Assembly: GCA_963662985.1 (NCBI GenBank)
Contig: OY760067.1
Span: 1,426,001-1,490,000 of the forward strand
Length of the DNA stretch: 64,000 bases
Direction of reading: 5' to 3'
DNA from: G963662985 sp963662985
GTDB lineage: Bacteria > Chloroflexota > Anaerolineae > Anaerolineales > UBA11579
Shown piece after piece: positions 40,822-48,514 of this stretch; position 1 is the stretch's first letter, and each line of letters begins with the position of its first letter. A program made the translations under genes and the position numbers. The notes beneath the pieces are model-generated. The model was not told the DNA's origin. It made no database searches and was given only the letters and a program-made list of their open reading frames with translations.

Positions 40822-43227
40822 ATGACAGTCTATTCCCTTGAAAATGAATTTATTCGCGTCGACATAGAAAATCAAGATCAAACCATTAGTCTCTTTGAAA
40901 AACAGATTAGTGGGATTGAGATTAAAAATGCTTATTTAGACATGAAGTATTCTAAGAACGGCAAAACCTATTCAGGTCGGCGACAATGGGAAAATTGCAC
41001 CGTCAGTTCTATTGAACCAGTAGAAACCGTTCACGGCACCGGACAACGCCGCTTTGTCACCATCCCCAATGATGATAACCTCGTTCATACCACAGTCGAG
41101 TTCATCCTTTTAGACAATGCTCCCAAACTGCTTTGGAAAATGAAAACCCACAACAACGGCGATGCACCCATCTATATGGAACGTATGGAAATGTTCCGTG
41201 TGGGCTATATGATTGTTACATCATCAGTCAAAGATGCTCGCAAAACCGAGACCGGCAGCATTCAAATTCACCCCGATGCTTCATCTCTTGTTTTCTATTC
41301 AAACGGATGGCAATCCTGGGCATTTTCCGGCACTTATAACTATTTTGAAAAATATCGTCAAACCAAACTAGACTTTGTTCAAGGGATGATGAACTATAAC
41401 CCCGGCACCCCCAAGCCAAAGAAAACTGCGTCTTTTGCCAGTGACATGTACGCCCTCTATGGCGATATTCATCATAAAAAAGCAGTCGTCTTAGGCTTTC
41501 TTTCTCAAAAGAAACATTTCGGCTCGCTCGAAGCACTCACCCATTCCAAATATCCCGCTTTGCGCATGTGGGCCAATGGCGATCACACTCGCATAGACCC
41601 CGGGCAGATGATGGAAACCGACTGGGCATATTTTATGCCTGTTGACCTAAATACACAGGAACCACTTGCTGAATATTATCAAGATGTCGCCCAAGAACAT
41701 GGCATCGCGCATAAATTTGAACAAACCGAAGTCCCCCAAGGCTGGTGTTCATGGTACGAGCATTTTGAACATATCTCAGAACAGATTATCCTTGCCAACC
41801 TAGAGACTGCCGAGAATATTAAAGAAGCACTTCCTTTAGACCTCATTCAAATTGATGATGGCTATCAAACTAAAGTCGGTGATTGGCTCACCACCCGTGA
41901 AGTCTTTCCCAACGGCATCAAACCTATCGCCCAAGAAATCAAAGCCAAAGGGTTCACCCCCGGTCTTTGGATGGCGCCTTTTTCCATTAGCCAATCCTCA
42001 CAAGTCTTCGCCCAGCATCCAGAATGGATTCTCAAATATGAAAAACAACCCGTACGTGCTGGCTGGCTCCCGCAATGGGGCAAAGGTCAATCCACAGCCC
42101 TCGATCTCACCAATCCTGAGGCCAAAGCCTATCTGCATCATTTCATCAAAACCGTGGTCGAAGACTGGGGCATAGACTACCTCAAACTCGATTTTCTCTA
42201 TTCAGCCGCAGTTCAATGTCAATATCAAGACCCCACCAAAACGCGTGCACAAGTCCTCCGTATGGGCTTAGAAACCATCCGAGAAGCTGCCGGGCCACAA
42301 ACTCGCATTCTAGGCTGTGGCTGCCCACTCGGGCCTGCCATTGGTCTGGTTGATGCCATGCGCATTGGTCCTGATGTAGAAGAAACTTGGCTACCGCAAT
42401 TCAAAGGCATCAAATTTATCGTCCAAAATGAACCTAGCATGCCATCTGCGCGTCTTGCCATTCGCAACACCATCGAACGCACGGGCATGCACCGCCGCTG
42501 GTGGATTAACGATCCCGATTGTCTCTTACTTCGTCCCAATGCCAAACTCACCATGGATGAAATCCAATCTCTCACCACCACCATTGGAATGAGTGGGGGC
42601 TCCATGTTGCTTTCCGATGACATGCCCAACTTACCCGAAGACCGCTTCCGCCTAGCCCAAATCCTCATGCCCATCATCGGCAAACGCCCCCTCGTACCAG
42701 ATCAATTTGAAGCCCTTGATCCCAGCCAAATGCGCCTAGACCTTGAAGGGCCAATTGGCAAGTGGCACCTCATCTCCTATCTCAACTGGAGCAACAAACC
42801 CACCTCACTTACTCTTAAACTCAGAGACTATGGCCTTGATCCCAACCTTGAATATATTGCTCATGAGTTTTGGACTGGCGCACAGATTCCCGTTCAAAAA
42901 GGGCAAATCAAAGTGGAGCACCTCGCCGCTCATGGCACTGCCCTCTACGCCCTCTACCCCAAAACCAACCAAGCCCAATATATTGGCTCCAATTTGCATC
43001 TTTCGCAAGGTCTTGAAGTTACTTCATGGGAATCAGCTACTAATATGCTTAGTTTTACAATCGAAACGATTGGTACTATCACAGGAACATTTGATTTATG
43101 GCTTTCTCAAACGCCTACTTCTGCTATAGCAAATGGAGAGCAGTTAAATTTCAAAGAAATAGGTGAAAATATTTTTAGATTTACAATAAATGAGCAGAAA
43201 AAAACAAAAATCCAAATTCATTTATAA
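40822..43227 (+). CDS. Alpha-galactosidase, GH36 family
   Basis: 801-residue glycosidase of the GH36 type. A beta-sandwich N domain is followed by a (beta/alpha)8 barrel with QGWCSWYEHF, IQIDDGYQTKVGDW, the nucleophile Asp in DYLKLDFLYSA and the acid/base Asp in MRIGPDVEETW, then a short C-terminal beta domain. There is no signal peptide, so it acts inside the cell, probably on imported alpha-galactosides such as raffinose or melibiose. GGAG lies 6 bp before the ATG. It is a single gene closed by a strong terminator. Confidence 0.92.
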   Translation: MTVYSLENEFIRVDIENQDQTISLFEKQISGIEIKNAYLDMKYSKNGKTYSGRRQWENCTVSSIEPVETVHGTGQRRFVTIPNDDNLVHTTVEFILLDNAPKLLWKMKTHNNGDAPIYMERMEMFRVGYMIVTSSVKDARKTETGSIQIHPDASSLVFYSNGWQSWAFSGTYNYFEKYRQTKLDFVQGMMNYNPGTPKPKKTASFASDMYALYGDIHHKKAVVLGFLSQKKHFGSLEALTHSKYPALRMWANGDHTRIDPGQMMETDWAYFMPVDLNTQEPLAEYYQDVAQEHGIAHKFEQTEVPQGWCSWYEHFEHISEQIILANLETAENIKEALPLDLIQIDDGYQTKVGDWLTTREVFPNGIKPIAQEIKAKGFTPGLWMAPFSISQSSQVFAQHPEWILKYEKQPVRAGWLPQWGKGQSTALDLTNPEAKAYLHHFIKTVVEDWGIDYLKLDFLYSAAVQCQYQDPTKTRAQVLRMGLETIREAAGPQTRILGCGCPLGPAIGLVDAMRIGPDVEETWLPQFKGIKFIVQNEPSMPSARLAIRNTIERTGMHRRWWINDPDCLLLRPNAKLTMDEIQSLTTTIGMSGGSMLLSDDMPNLPEDRFRLAQILMPIIGKRPLVPDQFEALDPSQMRLDLEGPIGKWHLISYLNWSNKPTSLTLKLRDYGLDPNLEYIAHEFWTGAQIPVQKGQIKVEHLAAHGTALYALYPKTNQAQYIGSNLHLSQGLEVTSWESATNMLSFTIETIGTITGTFDLWLSQTPTSAIANGEQLNFKEIGENIFRFTINEQKKTKIQIHL

Positions 43228-43241
43228 TTTTTTTCAATTAA

Positions 43242-43270
43242 AAAACTCCTTTGCTTTGCAAAGGAGTTTT
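43242..43270. terminator. Bidirectional terminator after the GH36 gene
   Basis: Perfect 13-bp stem AAAACTCCTTTGC/GCAAAGGAGTTTT with a TTT loop, between convergent genes. Confidence 0.9.
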
Positions 43271-43296
43271 TAATCAAAATTTATTCAATAAATTTT

Positions 43297-44526
43297 TTAT
43301 TCAAATTCTGTCCAGCTTGTAATTTGAGGATATATTTCAGCCCTTGCTGGAACACCATTAAATGTAATTCCAGGATCAACAGCGCTAATACTATTTCCTA
43401 AAATAAAATCAAGATAGGTATAACCAGAACCAATAATTTCATCGTTTTCATCGTAAACAATTACGTTAATTACCAAATCAGAAATATTTTCTGCATATGG
43501 ATTTGAAATTTGCCCCGTTACTTTAGAAGAATAATCGCCAACTTGAATAGAAATATTATCAACTGTAAATTCTTCAGGCGTATCATAAGCAACAAAATCG
43601 CCATTCAAAATTTGAATATCTATAGAAGCAACTTCATAACCATCTAATAAATAAGGTTCATCTGCAATACCAATTGTTTGATTAGGATAAAGAATGTCAA
43701 TATAATCGTATTCAGTATCAATCACATATCCATCGCTTGTAAAACTTGTAATTTGATAATAAGAATCTTCAATAGCATATGCTTGATTCGGGTTAGAAAT
43801 AATAAACCCAACTCCAAGAGAATAATCATCTTGTCCAAACCCATATTTTAGAATTTCAATTGGTTTTGCATCACCTACAACAGTATTATCTGAAAAATAC
43901 GATTTTACTGCATATAATTCAGCATGATCTACTTCTCCAGCATAAGTAGTTGAAGCTTCAGTGCCTATTTCAGAATTTGCTAAAGCAAAATTCAAATAAG
44001 TATACCCACCACCAATAATATTATCATTTACATCATATAAAATTGCATTAATTCTTGCACTTTTTAGGATCTCATCATAAGGATTAAGTAAAATACCAGA
44101 AACATAAGATGAATAATCATCTTCTGAAAAATGAATGTTTGAAATTGTGATTGGGTTTTCATCTGACATTTCATAATCATCAGCTTTTACTTGAATTTGA
44201 ATTGATGCAACTACAACACCATCATCAAGATATATTTCATCAGATATGCCTAATGTTTGCCCTGGTAAAATTTGATCAATATAAGAAGATTCACTCTCGA
44301 CAACCACACCAGATTCATCGAATACTGCTACTGAATATGCTACATCCGTTAACATTAACTCTGTATTTGGATTCTCAATAATAAATGAATAGGCAAAGTT
44401 TTGATCATCTTGCCCAAATCCATATTTATGAATGATGGGTTGTGAAAATTCTTGTCCAAAAACTATTGTTTGACTCACTAGCAAAATTAATACGATTACG
44501 ATAAATAGAATTGTTTTTTTCCTCAT
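43297..44526 (-). CDS. Secreted protein with two duplicated beta domains
   Basis: 409-residue exported protein, signal peptide MRKKTILFIVIVLILLVSQTIVFG-like, cut near residue 24. The mature part is a tandem duplication of about 190 residues. Both halves contain KYGFGQDD, then a NPN motif, PGQTLGI or PNQTIGI, then DYSS.V.G, NPY, and GSGYTYL or GGGYTYL. The pattern resembles FxLYD-like beta domains that decorate secreted proteins in anaerobes, but the match is by eye only. There is no membrane anchor apart from the signal. Function unknown. Confidence 0.75.
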   Translation of the reverse strand: MRKKTILFIVIVLILLVSQTIVFGQEFSQPIIHKYGFGQDDQNFAYSFIIENPNTELMLTDVAYSVAVFDESGVVVESESSYIDQILPGQTLGISDEIYLDDGVVVASIQIQVKADDYEMSDENPITISNIHFSEDDYSSYVSGILLNPYDEILKSARINAILYDVNDNIIGGGYTYLNFALANSEIGTEASTTYAGEVDHAELYAVKSYFSDNTVVGDAKPIEILKYGFGQDDYSLGVGFIISNPNQAYAIEDSYYQITSFTSDGYVIDTEYDYIDILYPNQTIGIADEPYLLDGYEVASIDIQILNGDFVAYDTPEEFTVDNISIQVGDYSSKVTGQISNPYAENISDLVINVIVYDENDEIIGSGYTYLDFILGNSISAVDPGITFNGVPARAEIYPQITSWTEFE

Positions 44527-44636
44527 TTTTATAATTACTCTCCCTTAAAAATTAAAAAATTTTTATTATTTGAAATTAAGCACAGTATATCATAAATCAT
44601 AAAAATACTATTTCAAATGTCTTAGCTAATTCTAAT

Positions 44637-44665
44637 TTGACAAATATACTCCGTGATGTTATCAT
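44637..44665 (+). promoter_or_regulatory. metK promoter
   Basis: TTGACA, 17-bp spacer, TATCAT (44660-44665). The inverted repeat CGTGATG/CATCACG at 44652-44669 covers the -10 box and could be an extra operator. Confidence 0.75.
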
Positions 44666-44696
44666 CACGCTACAAAATTTAATAACCCTAAAGACA

Positions 44697-44797
44697 CTCT
44701 TATCCAGAGAGGTGGAGGGAACCGGCCCTATGAAACCTCGGCAACCTGATTATTAATCAAGGTGCCAATTCCGACAGAAGATTCTGGAAGATGAGAG
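44697..44797 (+). ncRNA. SAM-I (S-box) riboswitch
   Basis: Aptamer with all S-box landmarks: CTCTTATCCAGAGAGGTGGAGGGA, the conserved CCTATGAAACCTCGGCAAC core, GGTGCCAATTCC and closing GATGAGAG. The 5' CTCTTATC pairs with that closing block as P1. The P1 3' strand can instead pair with CCCTTT of the downstream terminator. Binding of S-adenosylmethionine is expected to favour termination and lower metK expression. Confidence 0.97.
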
Positions 44798-44817
44798 GGA
44801 CTCATTCAAAATGATAG

Positions 44818-44855
44818 AAGCCCTTTCTGCGTGTAACTAGAAGGGGCTTTTTTTA
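44818..44855 (+). terminator. SAM-I expression-platform terminator
   Basis: Stem AAGCCCTTTCT/AGAAGGGGCTT with one G-U pair and a 10-nt loop, ended by seven Ts, 20 bp after the aptamer. Confidence 0.9.
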
Positions 44856-44874
44856 TGGAGGTATCAGAAATACT

Positions 44875-46083
44875 ATGAGTACATTTATGGAATCACCCAG
44901 CTTGATGTTTACATCAGAATCCGTCACCGAAGGTCACCCCGACAAAATGTGTGATCAAATTAGTGATGCAGTCTTAGACGCTTGTTTAGCCCAAGACCCG
45001 CAATCCCGCGTTGCATGTGAAACTGCTATCAAAACAGGCTTTGTCTTGTTATTAGGCGAAATCACCACCCAAGCCCACATCAACTATGACCAACTTGTCC
45101 GCGACACCGTTGTCAAAATTGGCTACGATCGCGCAAAATACGGTTTTGACGGACACACCTGTGGTGTCCAAGTCGCAGTTGCCCAACAATCTGGCGACAT
45201 CGCCATGGGTGTCGACAAAGGGCTCGAAGCCAAAGCCGGCGAAATAAGCGAAGAAGAAATTGAAGAGATTGGGGCAGGGGACCAAGGGATGATGTTTGGC
45301 TTTGCTTGTAATGAAACAGAAGCGCTCATGCCCATGCCTATTTATTATGCCCACAAACTCACCAAACGTTTAGCAGATGTCCGCAAAGACGGAACCTTGC
45401 CTTGGGTGCGCCCAGACGGCAAAAGCCAAGTCACTGTTGAATATGCCTATGGCAAACCCAAACGCATTGATACAGTTTTGATTTCCACCCAACATGATCC
45501 TGGCATTTCTCAAGAAGATTTGCGCGCAGCAATCATCAAAGAAGTAATCATGCCCACCTTGCCAGCAGAATTGATTGATGACGACCTCAAGATTTTTGTC
45601 AATCCCACCGGACGTTTTGTCATTGGTGGCCCCATGGGTGATGCTGGTCTCACCGGACGAAAGATCATCGTAGATACCTACGGTGGCATGGGACGTCACG
45701 GGGGTGGTGCTTTTAGTGGCAAAGATTCCACCAAAGTCGATCGCTCCGCTGCATATGCCGCTCGTTGGGCAGCTAAGAATGTGGTTGCTGCTGGTTTGGC
45801 CGAACGTTGTGAAATTCAAGTTGCCTACGCCATCGGTGTTGCACATCCTTTGAGTGTCAATGTAGAGACCTTCGGTACAGGTAAAATTGCCGACGAAAAG
45901 ATCGCCGCACTCGTTACCAAACACTTTGATTTGCGCCCCGGTGCCATCATTCGCGATCTCAACCTGCGCCAACCCATCTTCAATGACACCGCCGCCTACG
46001 GTCACTTTGGCCGTGACGATGTCCAATTCCCATGGGAAAGCACAACCAAAGCCGCTACCCTCAAAGCAGACGCAGGTCTCTAG
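44875..46083 (+). CDS. metK: S-adenosylmethionine synthetase
   Basis: Makes SAM from methionine and ATP. Family motifs are TSESVTEGHPDKMCDQISDAVLDA, the GAGDQGMMFGFA loop and GRHGGGAFSGKDSTKVDRSAAY. 402 residues is normal. It is controlled by the SAM-I riboswitch directly upstream, a product-sensing loop. The first ATG is 13 bp from GGAGG; a second in-frame ATG (MESPS) lies four codons further on. It sits next to trpB2, whose leader is a tryptophan T-box, giving adjacent riboswitch-controlled amino-acid genes. Confidence 0.97.
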   Translation: MSTFMESPSLMFTSESVTEGHPDKMCDQISDAVLDACLAQDPQSRVACETAIKTGFVLLLGEITTQAHINYDQLVRDTVVKIGYDRAKYGFDGHTCGVQVAVAQQSGDIAMGVDKGLEAKAGEISEEEIEEIGAGDQGMMFGFACNETEALMPMPIYYAHKLTKRLADVRKDGTLPWVRPDGKSQVTVEYAYGKPKRIDTVLISTQHDPGISQEDLRAAIIKEVIMPTLPAELIDDDLKIFVNPTGRFVIGGPMGDAGLTGRKIIVDTYGGMGRHGGGAFSGKDSTKVDRSAAYAARWAAKNVVAAGLAERCEIQVAYAIGVAHPLSVNVETFGTGKIADEKIAALVTKHFDLRPGAIIRDLNLRQPIFNDTAAYGHFGRDDVQFPWESTTKAATLKADAGL

Positions 46084-46111
46084 TTTTCACAGAGTTACGG
46101 AGAGAGAATCC

Positions 46112-46142
46112 AAGCTGGTGCCATTTGGTGCCAGCTTTTTTT
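46112..46142 (+). terminator. Terminator after metK
   Basis: Stem AAGCTGGTGCCA/TGGTGCCAGCTT including two wobble pairs and a TT loop, then about seven Ts. Confidence 0.8.
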
Positions 46143-46235
46143 ATGAATTATTTAATTGGAAAGAGAACAGCTTTCACCGTTCCCTTTCACTTGAGTTAAT
46201 CTATTTTAAAGGAGAATGAAGCTCCCTAAATAGCT

Positions 46236-47606
46236 TTAGAGAGTCTGAATTTGAGGTAAATTTTGTAAAGCGGCATGAATCTTTTCTTCTGGATAGGCAT
46301 AGTTCACTAACTCGCCCTTCATATAAGTTTCATAAGAAGCAAGATCAAAATGTCCATGTCCAGACAAATTGAACAAGATCACCCGTTCTTCACCTTTTTC
46401 TTTAGCATCCAACGCTTCATCAATCGCCACTCGAATCGCATGGCTGCTTTCAGGAGCAGGGAAGATACCTTCCGTTTGCGCAAACAACAAAGCAGCATCA
46501 AAACATTCAATCTGATTCACAGCCACAGCATCAATTAAACCTTGGTCATAAAGCGCACACAAAGAAGGGGCCATTCCATGATAGCGCAACCCACCCGCAT
46601 GAATCGGTGCCGGCATAAAGTCATGTCCTAGCGTATGCATCTTCACTACCGGTGCCATTTTTGCTGTGTCTCCATAATCAAACGTATAAATCCCTTTAGT
46701 CAAAGTAGGGGTTGCCGCTGGTTCCACTGCCAACATGCGCGTAGATTTATTCCCTTTCAAATTTTCTCGAATAAAGGGGAACGCCAATCCAGAGAAGTTG
46801 GAGCCACCGCCCACACAGCCAATCACCACATCCGGATATTCATCTGCCATATCCATTTGTTTCAACGCTTCTTCCCCAATCACAGACTGGTGTGTCATCA
46901 CATGGTTCAACACAGATCCCAAAGCATATTTTTTCTTCCCCTGTGATTTTGCTGCCACTTCCACTGCCTCGGAGATTGCAATCCCCAAAGAACCATCACT
47001 GTTGGGGTCTTCTGCCAAAATTGCTCGTCCCGCATCCGTCAAATTAGTCGGGCTCGCAAACACCTCTGCCCCAAAACTTTGCATCAAAATCCGGCGATAA
47101 GGCTTCATGTTATACGACACTTTCACCATATAAACTTCCACATCAAGCCCAAAGAACTTTCCAGCTTGTGCCAAAGCAGAACCCCATTGTCCAGCCCCAG
47201 TCTCCGTTGTCAAAGCTTCTGTGCCAGAAATTTTGTTATAGTACGCCTGCGGAATCGCTGTATTCGGTTTATGACTTCCTGAAGGGGAAACACTCTCGTT
47301 CTTGAAATAAATATGAGCAGGCGTGCCCAAAGCTTTTTCCAAACGAGTTGCGCGAATTAATGGGGTCGGGCGATAGAGCTTATAGATATCCTGCACTTCT
47401 TCCGGAATATCAATATAACGATCGGTAGAAATTTCTTGCTCAATCAAGGGCATCGGAAACAATGCGCTCAAAAAATCAGGGGTCACAGGTTCCAACGTCT
47501 GTGGATTTAACACTGGGGTAGGGGGCACAGGAGAATCAGCTGCAATGTTATACCATTGTTTTGGGAGATCAGAATCAGATAATAAGAATTTTTTTTGTGT
47601 AGACAT
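46236..47606 (-). CDS. trpB: Tryptophan synthase beta chain, TrpB2 type
   Basis: PLP enzyme of the TrpB2 subgroup, 456 residues, condensing indole and serine to tryptophan. The N terminus (WYNIAADSPVPPTPVLNPQT) and YRPTPLIRATRLEKALGTPAHIYFKNESVSPSGSHKPN are TrpB2 signatures, with the PLP lysine in GSHKPN. TETGAGQWG, VGGGSNFSG and EGIFPAPESSHA follow. TrpB2 proteins often act without TrpA and may salvage indole, which links it in principle to the tryptophanase in this window. No trpA is nearby. Regulation is by the T-box upstream. Confidence 0.94.
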   Translation of the reverse strand: MSTQKKFLLSDSDLPKQWYNIAADSPVPPTPVLNPQTLEPVTPDFLSALFPMPLIEQEISTDRYIDIPEEVQDIYKLYRPTPLIRATRLEKALGTPAHIYFKNESVSPSGSHKPNTAIPQAYYNKISGTEALTTETGAGQWGSALAQAGKFFGLDVEVYMVKVSYNMKPYRRILMQSFGAEVFASPTNLTDAGRAILAEDPNSDGSLGIAISEAVEVAAKSQGKKKYALGSVLNHVMTHQSVIGEEALKQMDMADEYPDVVIGCVGGGSNFSGLAFPFIRENLKGNKSTRMLAVEPAATPTLTKGIYTFDYGDTAKMAPVVKMHTLGHDFMPAPIHAGGLRYHGMAPSLCALYDQGLIDAVAVNQIECFDAALLFAQTEGIFPAPESSHAIRVAIDEALDAKEKGEERVILFNLSGHGHFDLASYETYMKGELVNYAYPEEKIHAALQNLPQIQTL

Positions 47607-47684
47607 ATCAATACCTCTTTTTTTATAATAATTATTTCAATTCAAGAGGAGAATCATTCTTAATTCTCCCATTTCGACTTAAAC

Positions 47685-47717
47685 AAAAAAGTCCGCCTCA
47701 TCATGAGGACGAACTTA
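47685..47717 (-). terminator. T-box terminator before trpB2
   Basis: Stem AGTTCGTCCTCAT/ATGAGGCGGACT followed by six Ts on the minus strand, mutually exclusive with the T-box antiterminator. Confidence 0.9.
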
Positions 47718-48040
47718 TAATCCGCGGTACCACCTCTGTTAGCTAGCTTTTATTTCTTCAAAACAGATTTTCCTGTTTAAACAAAAAATCCGTCGTTTGC
47801 GACGGAAAGCCAGTCTCACTCGATCAGGATACGGCTATTGTAACCAATAGTTTATATCCCTTGCCCTGATAACGGTGGCAACTCCGTCTCCGCTACTTTG
47901 ATTGCATCTCTATTATGCATCTCATTTTGCTTTGCAACTCCAAGGACCATTCAATTTTGTCGTACTCGCCTGGTTCACACCATTCCAAGCTCTCTGGGCA
48001 GCCGCTTCAAAACCTACTATTCCTCTTCACAGTATTTCAT
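47685..48040 (-). ncRNA. Tryptophan-specific T-box riboswitch
   Basis: Leader RNA read leftward before trpB2. Stem I has AGAGGAATAGTAGG, the apical CAGAGAGCTTGG and GGTGTGAACCAGGC pieces, and on its 3' side GAATGGTCC, where UGG at 47949-47947 is the specifier codon for tryptophan. A CTATTG/CAATAG hairpin follows, then the T-box sequence AGGTGGTACCGCG (47735-47723). Uncharged tRNA-Trp should bind the specifier and the T-box bulge, so trpB2 is switched on when tryptophan is short. The 5' limit is approximate. Confidence 0.95.
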
Positions 48041-48065
48041 ATTGTGCTTGTAAATTACTGTCCTC

Positions 48066-48094
48066 TTTATATCAAGTACAACCATACTTGTCAA
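48066..48094 (-). promoter_or_regulatory. T-box/trpB2 promoter
   Basis: Minus strand TTGACA (48094-48089), 17-bp spacer, TATAAA (48071-48066). It gives a leader of about 450 nt to trpB2. Confidence 0.75.
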
Positions 48095-48130
48095 GGAGTA
48101 ATTTTCAATAAATTAAATTAAAATTAGTCC

Positions 48131-48159
48131 TTGCTTTTAATTTCTCTTCTGTGTATAAT
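48131..48159 (+). promoter_or_regulatory. Promoter of the leader peptide and GNAT array
   Basis: TTGCTT, 17-bp spacer, TATAAT. It is divergent from the T-box promoter with about 36 bp between their -35 boxes. Confidence 0.75.
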
Positions 48160-48191
48160 GCCCCTGTAACAAAATTTTTAGAAAGGTACAC

Positions 48192-48287
48192 ATGGGAATA
48201 AAAATGATCAAAAACATCATCATCATCCGACGACAATCTGGCAGCGCTCTTTCAGGTCCTAATCTCAGTGTGCCTACTGCTCGATAA
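48192..48287 (+). CDS. Ile-rich attenuator leader peptide (31 aa)
   Basis: Short frame with AGAAAGG 5 bp before the ATG. The peptide begins MGIKMIKNIIIIRR, with six isoleucines in the first twelve codons (four in a row), then QSGSALSGPNLSVPTAR. It has its own promoter and is followed by a rho-independent terminator. CAGTGTGC (48266-48273, codons 25-28) is perfectly complementary to GCACACTG (48319-48326), which spans the left arm and loop of that terminator. A ribosome stalled at the Ile run would leave it free to disrupt the terminator; a ribosome reaching the stop would cover it. This is the layout of an amino-acid attenuator, but the genes that follow are acetyltransferases. Confidence 0.75.
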   Translation: MGIKMIKNIIIIRRQSGSALSGPNLSVPTAR

Positions 48288-48311
48288 GCTAATTCAAAAA
48301 TAGCAAATTCG

Positions 48312-48343
48312 ACCGCAAGCACACTGTTGCTTGCGGTTTTTTT
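48312..48343 (+). terminator. Attenuator terminator 1
   Basis: Stem ACCGCAAGCA/TGCTTGCGGT with a 6-nt loop and seven Ts. The left arm and loop hold the antiterminator partner GCACACTG. Confidence 0.9.
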
Positions 48344-48361
48344 ATGTCAAAACACAAAATC

Positions 48362-48388
48362 AAACCGCATTAATATGCGGTTTTTTTT
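48362..48388 (+). terminator. Attenuator terminator 2
   Basis: Stem AAACCGCAT/ATGCGGTTT with a 4-nt loop and eight Ts. It is followed, like terminator 1, by ATGTCAAAA, so the tail region looks duplicated. Confidence 0.85.
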
Positions 48389-48454
48389 ATGTCAAAAAAT
48401 TGTAAAAAAATGTAAAAAAAAATGAAAATAAAAAAAACAACAAAGGAGCAAGCC

Positions 48455-48481
48455 ATGCAAGATCAAATCACTGACGATTAA
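48455..48481 (+). CDS. 8-codon mini-ORF before the GNAT array
   Basis: MQDQITDD with a strong AAAGGAGCAAGCC site just before the ATG and a TAA 33 bp before the first GNAT gene. It could be a second short leader or the stump of a lost structural gene. Nothing in its sequence tells which. Confidence 0.35.
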   Translation: MQDQITDD

Positions 48482-48514
48482 AGTTTTATTGAAATTTGTA
48501 AAAAAGGAATAAAA

